Positions 41,695 through 49,907 of a stretch of 64,000 nucleotides of DNA are shown here, piece after piece (position 1 is the first letter of the stretch; each line of letters opens with the position of its first letter). The notes below the pieces were generated by a model. That model was not told where the DNA came from and did not search any database. It worked only from the letters and a program-made list of their open reading frames with translations. The stretch lies in NCBI GenBank assembly GCA_963798445.1, contig CAWCTH010000008.1, positions 310,001-374,000 of the forward strand, in the 5' to 3' direction. This DNA comes from DASXAI01 sp963798445. Lineage in GTDB: Bacteria > Actinomycetota > Acidimicrobiia > Acidimicrobiales > Ilumatobacteraceae. The translations under genes were made by a program, and so were the position numbers.

Positions 41695-42521
41695 GGCTGG
41701 TGAGCTACCTCCATGACGGCCAGGTCCGAGCGGGTGTGCGAGTGGACGACCGGGTGCACGAGCTCCCCCGGTCGATGACCATCACCGGCGCCCTCGCCGC
41801 CGGTGCGGCCGGTCTCGCCGGATGGGAGCAGGAGCCGGCCGTCGCCCTGGCCGCGGTCACGCTGCTGCCGCCGGTGCCCATGCCGCCGAAGATCATCTGC
41901 GTCGGCCTGAACTACGCCGACCACGCCGCCGAGACCGGGGCCGCCATCCCCGACTACCCCGTGCTGTTTCCCCGGTACACCACGACCCTGGTGGCCGACG
42001 GCGATCCGCTGCTGGTGCCCCAGGCCAGCCACCAGCTCGACTACGAGGGTGAGCTGGTCGCGGTGATCGGCGACGGAGGGCGCAACATCCCCCTCGACCA
42101 GGCCCTCGAGCACGTGGCCGGGTACTCGGTCTTCAACGACGGCAGCGTGCGTGACTTCCAGCGCAAGACCACGCAGTTCCTACCGGGCAAGAACTTCGAC
42201 GGCACCGGCGGGTTCGGGCCGGAGATCGTCACCGCCGACGAACTACCGCCGGGGGCGTCCGGCCTGCGCCTCACCACGACGGTCAGCGGCGAGGTGCTGC
42301 AGGACTCCAAGACGGACCAACTCATCTTCGACGTGGCTCATCTGGTGGAGGCCATCAGCGCCATCATGACGTTGGAGCCGGGCGACCTCATCGTCACCGG
42401 GACGCCCAACGGGGTCGGCGCGGCGCGCCAGCCGCCGCGGTGGCTGGTGCCCGGTGACGTGGTGGAGGTCACCATCGAAGGCGTCGGTACCTTGCGCAAC
42501 CCCATCGCCTCGGGGTTGTAA
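41691..42521 (+). CDS. Fumarylacetoacetate hydrolase family protein
   Basis: 276 residues. The FAH-fold catalytic segments are CVGLNYADHAAETG (about residue 70), LDYEGELVAVIG (metal-binding Glu/Asp, about 117), GKNFDGTGGFGPEIV and TGTPNGVGAARQP. These enzymes are metal-dependent hydrolases, decarboxylases or tautomerases acting on 2-oxo acids; the substrate cannot be told from sequence. ATG 41691 overlaps the truA stop. It is a metabolic gene inserted between truA and rplM and has no visible functional link to them. Confidence 0.88.
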   Translation: MRLVSYLHDGQVRAGVRVDDRVHELPRSMTITGALAAGAAGLAGWEQEPAVALAAVTLLPPVPMPPKIICVGLNYADHAAETGAAIPDYPVLFPRYTTTLVADGDPLLVPQASHQLDYEGELVAVIGDGGRNIPLDQALEHVAGYSVFNDGSVRDFQRKTTQFLPGKNFDGTGGFGPEIVTADELPPGASGLRLTTTVSGEVLQDSKTDQLIFDVAHLVEAISAIMTLEPGDLIVTGTPNGVGAARQPPRWLVPGDVVEVTIEGVGTLRNPIASGL

Positions 42522-42546
42522 GCGCAGCGCTCGCCCGATCCCGCGC

Positions 42547-42575
42547 TTGTCGGGGATCGCTGTGACCCCTATCCT
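42547..42575 (+). promoter_or_regulatory. rplM-rpsI promoter (TTGTCG-17-TATCCT)
   Basis: TTGTCG at 42547-42552 and TATCCT at 42570-42575, 17 bases apart, about 50 bases before rplM. Confidence 0.7.
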
Positions 42576-42629
42576 TTCAAGGTTCCTCGGCCGGCTGTCC
42601 GTCCGAGCGCGCACAGAAAGTCTTCCGGC

Positions 42630-43079
42630 ATGCGTACGTACTCTCCGAAAGCCAGCGAGATCCAGCGCGCCTGGCACGTCATCGATGCCGAGGGCATGGT
42701 GCTCGGTCGCGTCTGCACCGAGGCGGCGCGCCTTCTGCGCGGCAAGCACAAGCCCATCTTCGCCCCTCACATCGACACCGGCGACCACGTCGTGATCATC
42801 AACGCCTCCAAGGTGGTGCTCACGTCAGGGAAGGCCGACGCCAAGGAAGTCTTCCGCTACAGCGGGTACCCCGGCGGCCTCAAGCGAGAGTCCTACGCCC
42901 ACCTCCTCGACCGCAAGCCCGCCGACGCGGTGCGCCAGTCGGTGCGAGGCATGCTCCCGAAGGGCCCCCTCGGGCGCCAGCAGCTCAAGAAGCTGAAGGT
43001 CTACGCCGGGCCTACCCATCCCCACGCCGCCCAGCAGCCGCAGCCGCTCCAGCTGGCAGCGCACGCCAAGGCCCGCTGA
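42630..43079 (+). CDS. rplM: 50S ribosomal protein L13
   Basis: L13 (149 residues) is an early 50S assembly protein. MRTYSPKASEIQRAWHVIDAEGMVLGRVCTEAARLLRGKHKP and RGMLPKGPLGRQQLKKLKVYAGPTHPH are standard. A Gln/Pro/Ala tail (AAQQPQPLQLAAHAKAR) closes it. It is transcribed with rpsI, the usual pair. Confidence 0.97.
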   Translation: MRTYSPKASEIQRAWHVIDAEGMVLGRVCTEAARLLRGKHKPIFAPHIDTGDHVVIINASKVVLTSGKADAKEVFRYSGYPGGLKRESYAHLLDRKPADAVRQSVRGMLPKGPLGRQQLKKLKVYAGPTHPHAAQQPQPLQLAAHAKAR

Positions 43080-43102
43080 GATTCGCTGAGAGAAGAGAAC
43101 CG

Positions 43103-43495
43103 ATGACCAAGCCGCTCACCCAGACCACCGGCCGTCGCAAGGAAGCTGTCGCGCGCGTGCGGCTGCGTCCGGGTACCGGCGTCATCACGGTGAACCGTCG
43201 CCCGATCGAGCAGTACTTCCCCACGGCGACGCAGCGCATGGTGGTCACCGAGCCGCTGCGCCTCACCACCACCGAAGAGACCTACGACATCGACGCCACC
43301 ATCGACGGTGGCGGGGTCACGGGCCAGGCCGGAGCGCTGCGCATGGGCATCGCCCGGGCGCTCATCGAGCTGGACCCCGAGCTGCGACCCGGCCTGAAGA
43401 AGGCCGGCCTCCTCACGCGTGACTCGCGGGTGAAGGAGAGCAAGAAGTACGGGCTCAAGAAGGCCCGCAAGGCCCCGCAGTACTCGAAGCGCTGA
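43103..43495 (+). CDS. rpsI: 30S ribosomal protein S9
   Basis: S9 (130 residues) places its basic C-terminal tail (KKARKAPQYSKR) at P-site tRNA. GRRKEAVARVRLRPGTGVITVNRRPIEQYF and GQAGALRMGIARALIE are conserved. GAGAAGAGAACCG precedes the ATG. glmM follows 22 bases later. Confidence 0.97.
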   Translation: MTKPLTQTTGRRKEAVARVRLRPGTGVITVNRRPIEQYFPTATQRMVVTEPLRLTTTEETYDIDATIDGGGVTGQAGALRMGIARALIELDPELRPGLKKAGLLTRDSRVKESKKYGLKKARKAPQYSKR

Positions 43496-43517
43496 TCGTC
43501 CTGGAGCCCCGGCGTCC

Positions 43518-44852
43518 ATGACGCTGCGCTTCGGCACCGACGGCATCCGGGGGATCGCCAACACCGAGCTGACACCCGAGTTGGCGTTGGCGCTCGGCCG
43601 CGCCGCGGCGCGTGTGCTCGGCGGCGACCGGGTGGTCATCGGCCGCGACACCCGCATCTCCGGCCCCCTCCTGGAGTCCGCTCTGGCCGCCGGCTTCGCC
43701 GCCGAAGGTGTCACCGTGGAACGCCTGGGCGTGCTACCCACGCCGGGCGTGGCCTTCGTGTCCGAGGCCGAAGGGGTGCCAGGCGCGGTGATCTCGGCGT
43801 CGCACAACTCGTTCGCCGACAACGGCATCAAGCTCTTCGCCCCCGGAGGCCTCAAGCTGCCCGACGACGTCGAGGCGGCGGTCGAGACCGAGCTGGAGGC
43901 CGTGCTCGGCGGCGCCGCCGGCGGGCCCTCGGGCGAGGACGTCGGCGAGGTGCTGGAGCGTCCCGGCGCCGCAGAGCGCTACGTCGAGCACCTCACCGGC
44001 ATCCTGGCCGGCCACCGTCTCGACGGTGTCACCGTGGTGCTCGACTGCGCCAACGGCGCCGCCAGCGCGGTGGCACCTGCGGCGTTCCAGCGACTGGGTG
44101 CCGACGTCGTCGTCATCAACGACCATCCCGATGGTTGCAACATCAACGATCGCTGCGGTGCCACCCATCCGGAGAACCTCCGCCTGGCCGTCGTGGCCGA
44201 AGGGGCCGACGCCGGGCTCGCCTTCGACGGCGACGCCGACCGGCTCATCGCCGTCGACCACACCGGCTCGGTCGTCGACGGCGACCACCTGATCGCCATC
44301 TGCGCCCGGGACCTGCGCGCCCGCGGCGCCCTGCGCGACGACACGGTGGTGGTCACGGTGATGACCAACCTCGGCTTCCGCCTGGCCATGGCCGAGACCG
44401 GCATCACGGTCGTGGACACGCCCGTGGGCGACCGCTACGTGCTGAGCGCCCTCGATCGGGGCCGCTGGTCGCTGGGGGGCGAGCAGAGCGGCCACGTCAT
44501 CTTCCGCGACCTGGCCACGACCGGAGACGGCACCCTCACGGGGCTGCTGCTGATGGAAGTGATGGCCCGCAGCGGTCGTTCGCTGGCCGACCTGGCGGCC
44601 GCCGCCATGACCCGGCTGCCGCAGGTGCTCGTGAACGTGCGGGTGACCGGCTCGGCGCCCGGGGTGGCCGAGCGCATCGCGGGGGCGATCGACGAAGCCG
44701 AGCGGCGGCTGGGGACGACCGGTCGGGTGCTCGTGCGGGCCAGCGGTACCGAGCCTCTGGTGCGGGTGATGGTGGAAGCGGCCAGCCACGACGAGGCCGA
44801 AGCGGTGGTCCACGACCTGGTGGCGGCGGTCGAGCGCGCCGGTCGCACTTAG
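43518..44852 (+). CDS. glmM: Phosphoglucosamine mutase
   Basis: Converts glucosamine-6-phosphate to glucosamine-1-phosphate for UDP-GlcNAc. 444 residues. LRFGTDGIRGIAN begins the protein, the phospho-serine loop is ISASHNSFADNGIK (about 97), the metal loop is FDGDADR (about 237), GGEQSGH binds sugar and RASGTEPLVRVMVEA binds phosphate. Length is standard. Next in the pathway and on the map is the glmS homologue, separated by a 126-base gap containing the second 57-bp repeat. Confidence 0.97.
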   Translation: MTLRFGTDGIRGIANTELTPELALALGRAAARVLGGDRVVIGRDTRISGPLLESALAAGFAAEGVTVERLGVLPTPGVAFVSEAEGVPGAVISASHNSFADNGIKLFAPGGLKLPDDVEAAVETELEAVLGGAAGGPSGEDVGEVLERPGAAERYVEHLTGILAGHRLDGVTVVLDCANGAASAVAPAAFQRLGADVVVINDHPDGCNINDRCGATHPENLRLAVVAEGADAGLAFDGDADRLIAVDHTGSVVDGDHLIAICARDLRARGALRDDTVVVTVMTNLGFRLAMAETGITVVDTPVGDRYVLSALDRGRWSLGGEQSGHVIFRDLATTGDGTLTGLLLMEVMARSGRSLADLAAAAMTRLPQVLVNVRVTGSAPGVAERIAGAIDEAERRLGTTGRVLVRASGTEPLVRVMVEAASHDEAEAVVHDLVAAVERAGRT

Positions 44853-44856
44853 CGCA

Positions 44857-44913
44857 ACCCGCCATCTGATGTACGCAACGGGTCGTACATGACCGATAAA
44901 CGCGTCAGTACGC
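44857..44913 (+). repeat. 57-bp intergenic repeat, copy 2 (before glmS)
   Basis: The partner of 37511-37567 (46/57 identical). This copy contains the dyad ATGTACG-n8-CGTACAT, only partly kept in copy 1. It begins five bases after the glmM stop and could be a terminator-like or operator element. Confidence 0.8.
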
Positions 44914-44978
44914 GCCGCGGTGTGACATGGGGCGGTGGGCCCTGCCGCGACGCGGGCCGCCGGTAGCCTCGTCGCACT

Positions 44979-47900
44979 ATGTGCGGGATCGTCGCCATCC
45001 TGACCCGCCCCGACGGGCGGGCTGTGCCGGGTCCCGCAGAGGTCATCGCGGCCCTGGACGCCGCCGTCGGGGTGCCCCTGCCCCCTTCCGCGCCGCCGCG
45101 CTCGGTCATCGCCGCCGCCCGCCACGTGAGTGAGGCCGACCGGCTGCTACGGGGCATCGCCGGGGTCTCGGTGCTGGCCGCCCGACCCGAGTTGCGCACG
45201 GCCGTCCTCGCCCGCCTCGACGTGCTGGACGCACGCGCCGACGCCGTCGAGAGCTACCTGGAAGCGACCGACTCGGCCGCCGACATCGAGGCCCGCAACG
45301 CGTCACTGGTCGAGCTCCGCGATGCGCTCTGGGCGGTTCGCCGCGACCGGTTGCGCGCCGCCGAAGCGGTGGCCGACCTCGCCGGTCGGACCGGCGGCCA
45401 GGCTGCGCTGGCGGCCTTCACGGCAGTGCAGATGGCACTCTCGGCCATCGATCGCCTGGAGGTCCGGGGCCGGGACTCGGCCGGCTTGCACCTCACGGTG
45501 TGGGGTCACGATCTCGATGTCGACTCGCCCCCCATCCGGGCGCTCCTGGCGCCGCGTGCCGCCGACCCGTTGTTCACATCGGGTTCCGTGCGGGTGACGC
45601 CGGAGGGGGCGTTGTCGTTCGTGTACAAGGCGGCCGCGGAGATCGGCGAGCTCGGCGACAACACCGCCGCCCTGCGCCATGCGCTGCGCACCGACGGGCT
45701 GCTGGGGCTGGCGCTGGTGGCGCCGTCGGCGCGAGTGACCGTCTTGGGCCACACCCGTTGGGCCAGTGTCGGCATCATCTCCGAGCCCAATGCCCATCCC
45801 CTCAACCAGGAGGAGGAGGGCGGCGAGCCGGCCCCGTACGTGGTGGCGGCGCTCAACGGCGACGTCGACAACCACGCCGACCTGAAGGCCCAGTTCGGGC
45901 TGCGCATCCCGGCGCCCATCACCACCGACGCCAAGGTGATCCCGGCGCTGGTGTCCCGCCTGGTCGCCGCCGGCCACGACACCACCGAGGCCTTCCGGCG
46001 CACGGTGGCGTCGTTCGACGGCTCGGTCGCCATCGGCGCGGCGTCGAGTGACCGGCCCGACGAGCTGTGGCTGGCCCTGAGGGGCAGCGGCCAGGCGCTC
46101 TACGTGGGTCTCGCCGACGACGCCTACATCGTGGCCAGCGAGCCCTACGGTCTGGTCGAGGAAACCAGCACGTACCTGAGGATGGACGGCGAGACGCCGG
46201 CTCGGCCCGGTGAGGACGCCAGTCGAGGTCAGGTGCTCGTGCTCGACGGCGCCCGCGCCGGCACGATCGAGGGCATCAAGCGCATCGCCTATGACGGCAC
46301 CGAACTGCCCGTCGACCACGACGACTTCGTGCAGACCGACATCACGACCCGCGACATCGATCGAGGGACGGCGCCCCACTTCCTGCTCAAGGAGATCACC
46401 GAGTCACCGATCAGCTTCCGCAAGACGCTCCGAGGGCGCATCCACGACGACGGCGGCGTGCTGAGCGCCAACGTCGGCGAGGCGACGTTGCCGGCATCGT
46501 TGGTGGCCAAGCTGGCGAGCGGCGCCATCCGGCGCGTGGTGGTGATCGGTCAGGGCACGGCGGCGGTGGCCGGCATGAGCATGGTGGACGTGCTCGCTGG
46601 TCTTGTGGCCGATGCCGACGTCACCGTGCGGGCGACGACGGCCACTGAGTACTCGGGCTTCCAGATGACCCACGATCTCTCCGACACGCTCATCGTGGCC
46701 ATCAGCCAGAGCGGCACCACCACCGACACCAATCGCACCGTCGACCTGGCCCGGGGACGGGGCGCGTCGGTGGTCGCCATCGTCAATCGCCGGCGCAGCG
46801 ATCTCACGGACAAGGCCGACGGCGTGCTCTACACGTCCGATGGTCGCGACGTGGAGATGAGCGTGGCCTCGACGAAGGCCTTCTACGCCCAGGTCGCGGC
46901 GGGCGTGCTGCTGTCGTGCGCCATCGCCGACGCCATGGGCACCGGCGATCCGCGGGATCGCCATCGCCTGCTGGTGGCGCTGCGGCAGCTCCCCGACGCC
47001 ATGCGCACCGTGATCGAGAGCCGGCCCCGCATCGCCGAGGCCGCCCGCCGGTTCGCCCCGCCCCGGCGCTACTGGGCGGTCGTGGGCAACGGCCCCAACC
47101 GCGTCGCCGCCGAGGAGGTGCGGATCAAGCTCTCCGAGCTCTGCTACAAGTCCATCGCCTGCGACATCACCGAGGACAAGAAGCACATCGACCTGTCGTC
47201 GGAGCCGCTCATCCTCGTTTGTGCCGCCGGCTTGGTCGGCTCGACGGCCGACGACGTGGCCAAGGAGGTCGCGATCTACCGCGCCCACAAGGCCGCTCCC
47301 GTCGTGATCGCCACGGACGGCGAGGAGCGCTTCGGTGCGGCGATGGAGGTCCTGTCGGTGCCGGCCGTCGACCCGTCGCTGGCCTTCGTCCTGTCGGCCG
47401 TGGTGGGTCATCTGTTCGGCTACGAGGCAGCGCTCGCCATCGACGCCCTGGCCCGCCCGCTGCGCGAAGGCCGCGAGGCCATCGAGGCGGCGGTGTCCGA
47501 CGGTGCCACGGGCGACGTGGTGCTCGGCCGGGTGCGCGAGACCTTGGGACCGGTCGTACACCGGTTCACCGACGGTCTGCGCAGCGGCACCTACGACGGC
47601 AACCTCGAAGCCAGCACGGCGGTGAAGGTCACGTCGCTGCTGCGCTACGCCACCGGCCCGCTGCCGCTCGACTCGTATCAACTCGAGTACGGCAAGGTGG
47701 GCACGCCCGAGGTGCTGGTCGACGACCTCACCGCCGCCCTCACGAGGGCGATCGAGGAACTGACCCGTCCCGTCGACGCCATCAAGCACCAGGCCAAGAC
47801 GGTCACCGTGGGCATCTCCCGCAGCGACGAGGGTTTGCTGGCGACGCCACTGGTGCGCGAGGTGCTGACCGCCGGCGCCGGGCGCGACCGCTTGGGCTAC

Positions 47901-48395
47901 CGCACGCTGAAGCAGCTGGCGGCATTGTCGCCGGCGGTGAAGGCCGTGGTGGGATTCACCCGCTACCGCATCGAGGGCGACCCGCGTGGCCGCGACGCCA
48001 CGATCGAGATCGTCGACCGCGGCGGCCTCGGGCGCGAGGTGGCGTCGCGCGTCGAGCGCAACCACCAGCTGCGGGGCACGAAGCGCCGGGTGGCCCTCGA
48101 CGGTGAGGTCCTGGTGGCGCGGGGACGGGCCGACGGTCGCACGGTGGTGTTCGTGCCCGAACTGAAGGGGGCGCAGGTCACCGGTATCACGCTGCTCCAC
48201 GTGCGCATCCCCGACCGGTTGCCGGTGGCTACCGCCAAGGGCGTGCTGCAGGGCTACCGCGGCCGCTACGACGCCATGACCGACTTTGTCAGTGAGACCG
48301 AGCCCGTGTTCCGCGACGACCTGCTCGGCACGGTCGACGCGGTCGATCTGCTGACCGAACCGATCGCTGACCTGGCCGACCGCTGGCGAGCATGA
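44979..48395 (+). CDS. glmS: Giant GlmS-like glutamine-fructose-6-phosphate aminotransferase
   Basis: 1138 residues against about 610 for normal GlmS, which makes glucosamine-6-phosphate from fructose-6-phosphate and glutamine. MCGIVAIL supplies the N-terminal Cys. A mostly helical insertion (about 10-155) precedes RLEVRGRDSAGLHL. Glutaminase motifs GHTRWASVG (257), NAHP (271) and LNGD (292) follow. The first sugar isomerase domain has VIGQGTAAVAG, ISQSGTTTDT (575) and SVASTKAFYAQ (628); the second has EEVRIKLSELCYK (712) and KKHID (734). A QAKTVTVG segment at 938-945 resembles the normal C-terminus, and about 190 unmatched residues follow. ATG 44979 lies ten bases after TAGCCT, so the transcript may be leaderless. 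The position between glmM and acpS supports the role. Confidence 0.85.
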   Translation: MCGIVAILTRPDGRAVPGPAEVIAALDAAVGVPLPPSAPPRSVIAAARHVSEADRLLRGIAGVSVLAARPELRTAVLARLDVLDARADAVESYLEATDSAADIEARNASLVELRDALWAVRRDRLRAAEAVADLAGRTGGQAALAAFTAVQMALSAIDRLEVRGRDSAGLHLTVWGHDLDVDSPPIRALLAPRAADPLFTSGSVRVTPEGALSFVYKAAAEIGELGDNTAALRHALRTDGLLGLALVAPSARVTVLGHTRWASVGIISEPNAHPLNQEEEGGEPAPYVVAALNGDVDNHADLKAQFGLRIPAPITTDAKVIPALVSRLVAAGHDTTEAFRRTVASFDGSVAIGAASSDRPDELWLALRGSGQALYVGLADDAYIVASEPYGLVEETSTYLRMDGETPARPGEDASRGQVLVLDGARAGTIEGIKRIAYDGTELPVDHDDFVQTDITTRDIDRGTAPHFLLKEITESPISFRKTLRGRIHDDGGVLSANVGEATLPASLVAKLASGAIRRVVVIGQGTAAVAGMSMVDVLAGLVADADVTVRATTATEYSGFQMTHDLSDTLIVAISQSGTTTDTNRTVDLARGRGASVVAIVNRRRSDLTDKADGVLYTSDGRDVEMSVASTKAFYAQVAAGVLLSCAIADAMGTGDPRDRHRLLVALRQLPDAMRTVIESRPRIAEAARRFAPPRRYWAVVGNGPNRVAAEEVRIKLSELCYKSIACDITEDKKHIDLSSEPLILVCAAGLVGSTADDVAKEVAIYRAHKAAPVVIATDGEERFGAAMEVLSVPAVDPSLAFVLSAVVGHLFGYEAALAIDALARPLREGREAIEAAVSDGATGDVVLGRVRETLGPVVHRFTDGLRSGTYDGNLEASTAVKVTSLLRYATGPLPLDSYQLEYGKVGTPEVLVDDLTAALTRAIEELTRPVDAIKHQAKTVTVGISRSDEGLLATPLVREVLTAGAGRDRLGYRTLKQLAALSPAVKAVVGFTRYRIEGDPRGRDATIEIVDRGGLGREVASRVERNHQLRGTKRRVALDGEVLVARGRADGRTVVFVPELKGAQVTGITLLHVRIPDRLPVATAKGVLQGYRGRYDAMTDFVSETEPVFRDDLLGTVDAVDLLTEPIADLADRWRA

Positions 48396-48751
48396 TCGGT
48401 ATCGGCATCGACGCCGTCGATGTCGAGCGGTTCGCGTCGATGCTGGCTCGCCGCCCGCATCTCGCGGCGCGGTTGTTCACCGAGGGTGAGCGGGATGCGG
48501 CAGCTGGCTCGGCGGCGCGCCTCGGGGCCCGATTCGCGGCCAAGGAGGCCGTGATGAAGGCGCTCGGGGTGGGGCTGGGGGCGTTCCAGTTCCGCGACGT
48601 AGAGGTGGTGTTGCTGGCGTCGGGGGCGCCGGAGTTGCAGCTCCACGGGGCGGCGGCGGTGCTGGCGGCGGAGCGGGGCGTGGGCCGGTGGCTCGTGTCG
48701 CTGACGCACACGGCGCTCACGGCCCAGGCCGTCGTCGTCGCCGAAGCCTGA
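48392..48751 (+). CDS. acpS: Holo-[acyl-carrier-protein] synthase
   Basis: Transfers phosphopantetheine from CoA to acyl carrier protein. 119 residues. MIGIGIDAVDVERF holds the metal-binding Asp and ARFAAKEAVMKALGVGLG holds the catalytic Glu/Lys motif; VSLTHTALTAQAVVVAE closes the fold. Length is right for AcpS. The ATG overlaps the end of the glmS homologue in an ATGA. It is the last gene of this rightward unit. Confidence 0.95.
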   Translation: MIGIGIDAVDVERFASMLARRPHLAARLFTEGERDAAAGSAARLGARFAAKEAVMKALGVGLGAFQFRDVEVVLLASGAPELQLHGAAAVLAAERGVGRWLVSLTHTALTAQAVVVAEA

Positions 48752-49169
48752 CCCCGCCGTAGCCCCGCCCGCGGCCGCAGCCCGACCAAAGCCCGGCGCC
48801 CGAGCCCGGCGCCGACCCAGCGCCCGAGCCCGGCGCCCGAGCCCGGCGCCCGAGCCCGGCGCCGACCCGGCGCTCCTTCCGCGCAGCCTGAACGCTTCGC
48901 CGCGCCCCAGCGCGTCCGAGCGCGCAGGCTGCGCGAAATTGGACCGGTGGACGGGTGGAAGCGGCGGCGCTGAGCTGGGCGTGGCCGCCGGCGCGGCAGC
49001 CCGTCCGCGCCCAGTCTGCGCGCTTGCGGACCCGCGAGACGGGTGAGCCCGCCGGGGCTGAGCTGGGCGCGGCCGCCGGCCTCCACATCCCGTCCCACAC
49101 CGTTTCGCGCACAGCCTGTGCGCGCATGGGCGCCCCCAGGCCCTTTCGCGCACAGGCTGTGGGGGCGGG
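48752..49169. repeat. Repeat-rich non-coding region between acpS and the methyltransferase gene
   Basis: 418 bases of very GC-rich sequence at a convergent junction. From about 48788 to 48875 a 13-base unit (CCCGGCGCCCGAG) is repeated several times with variants containing CCGACC. An inverted repeat CGCGCAGCCT (48880-48889)/AGGCTGCGCG (48926-48935) follows. The palindrome CGCGCACAGCCTGTGCGCG lies at 49106-49124, with a partial relative at 49147-49162. No gene is seen. Confidence 0.7.
49106..49124. repeat. Dispersed palindrome CGCGCACAGCCTGTGCGCG, copy 1
   Basis: Nine-base arms around a single C. The same 19 bases, within a 27-base identity beginning CCGTTTCGCGCAC, occur at 63296-63314. It sits at a convergent gene end, where it could act as a bidirectional terminator or be a REP-like element. 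Confidence 0.75.
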
Positions 49170-49907
49170 TCAGCGCTCCCAGACGGCGAGGAGGTTGGCG
49201 TTCTGATGCGGGCGGCGGCGCTGCGCGTCGGGCTCGGCCCGCAGGGCGTCGATCACGGGCTGGACCTCCGCCGCCCAGGCGTCGTCGGGGACCTCCCAGA
49301 GCCACGACCACGTCCGCTGCTCGAGGTGGTGGGCCAGCTCGACCGGGGCTGTCGGGCGGCTGAACGGCGTGAGCGGCTCGACGTGGCGCCGGCGCAGGCC
49401 GATCGCCGCGGCCAGCGGATCGAGGTGCTCGAGGATGTCGCCGCGGCGCCGGTAGCGCTGTTCCAGGTGCTCCACGAGCGGGTGGCTGACCCGCCGGCTC
49501 TCGTCGCTGATGATGGCCAGCACCCGCCCGCCCGGCCGCAGCACCCGGTAGCACGACGCCAGTACGGCGCCAGGGTCCTCGACGAGGTGGAACACCCACA
49601 CGGCGTAGATCGCGGCGAGGGCGCCGTCGGCGAAGGGCATGGCGGTGGCATCGGCGCGCAGCAGCGGGCCGTCAAAGCGATGCGTCGCCACCGCCAGCAT
49701 GGCCGCCGAGATGTCGATCCCGACAACGGTCGTGCCGCCGGCCGCCACTGCCTTGGCCACGAGCGCCGTGCCCACCCCGATCTCACAGCTCACACCGGCA
49801 ACGGGCAGCCACGGTTGCAGCACGCCGGCCACGTAGCGCCCCCGCTGCTCGCCGCCGCGGGTGGCGTCGTAGCGCTCGGCGATGGGATCGAACGACAGCG
49901 AGCCCAT
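49170..49907 (-). CDS. Class I SAM-dependent methyltransferase
   Basis: 245 residues. DPIAERYDATRGGEQRGRYVAGVL leads into motif I CEIGVGTALVAKAVAAGG, then VVGIDISAAMLAVA, RADATAMPFADGALAAIYAVWVFHLVEDP and LRPGGRVLAI. This is the small-molecule UbiE/methyltransf_11 type. The substrate is unknown. It overlaps gatD in a TGATG junction, so it is the third gene of a murT-gatD unit, but no direct part in peptidoglycan amidation is known for it. Confidence 0.85.
   Translation of the reverse strand: MGSLSFDPIAERYDATRGGEQRGRYVAGVLQPWLPVAGVSCEIGVGTALVAKAVAAGGTTVVGIDISAAMLAVATHRFDGPLLRADATAMPFADGALAAIYAVWVFHLVEDPGAVLASCYRVLRPGGRVLAIISDESRRVSHPLVEHLEQRYRRRGDILEHLDPLAAAIGLRRRHVEPLTPFSRPTAPVELAHHLEQRTWSWLWEVPDDAWAAEVQPVIDALRAEPDAQRRRPHQNANLLAVWER

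Noticed and set aside
44979..48395. Giant glmS as two fused or frameshifted genes
   Set aside because: The frame is continuous, GlmS motifs are spread from residue 2 to about 945, codon use is uniform and the end overlaps acpS in an ATGA.
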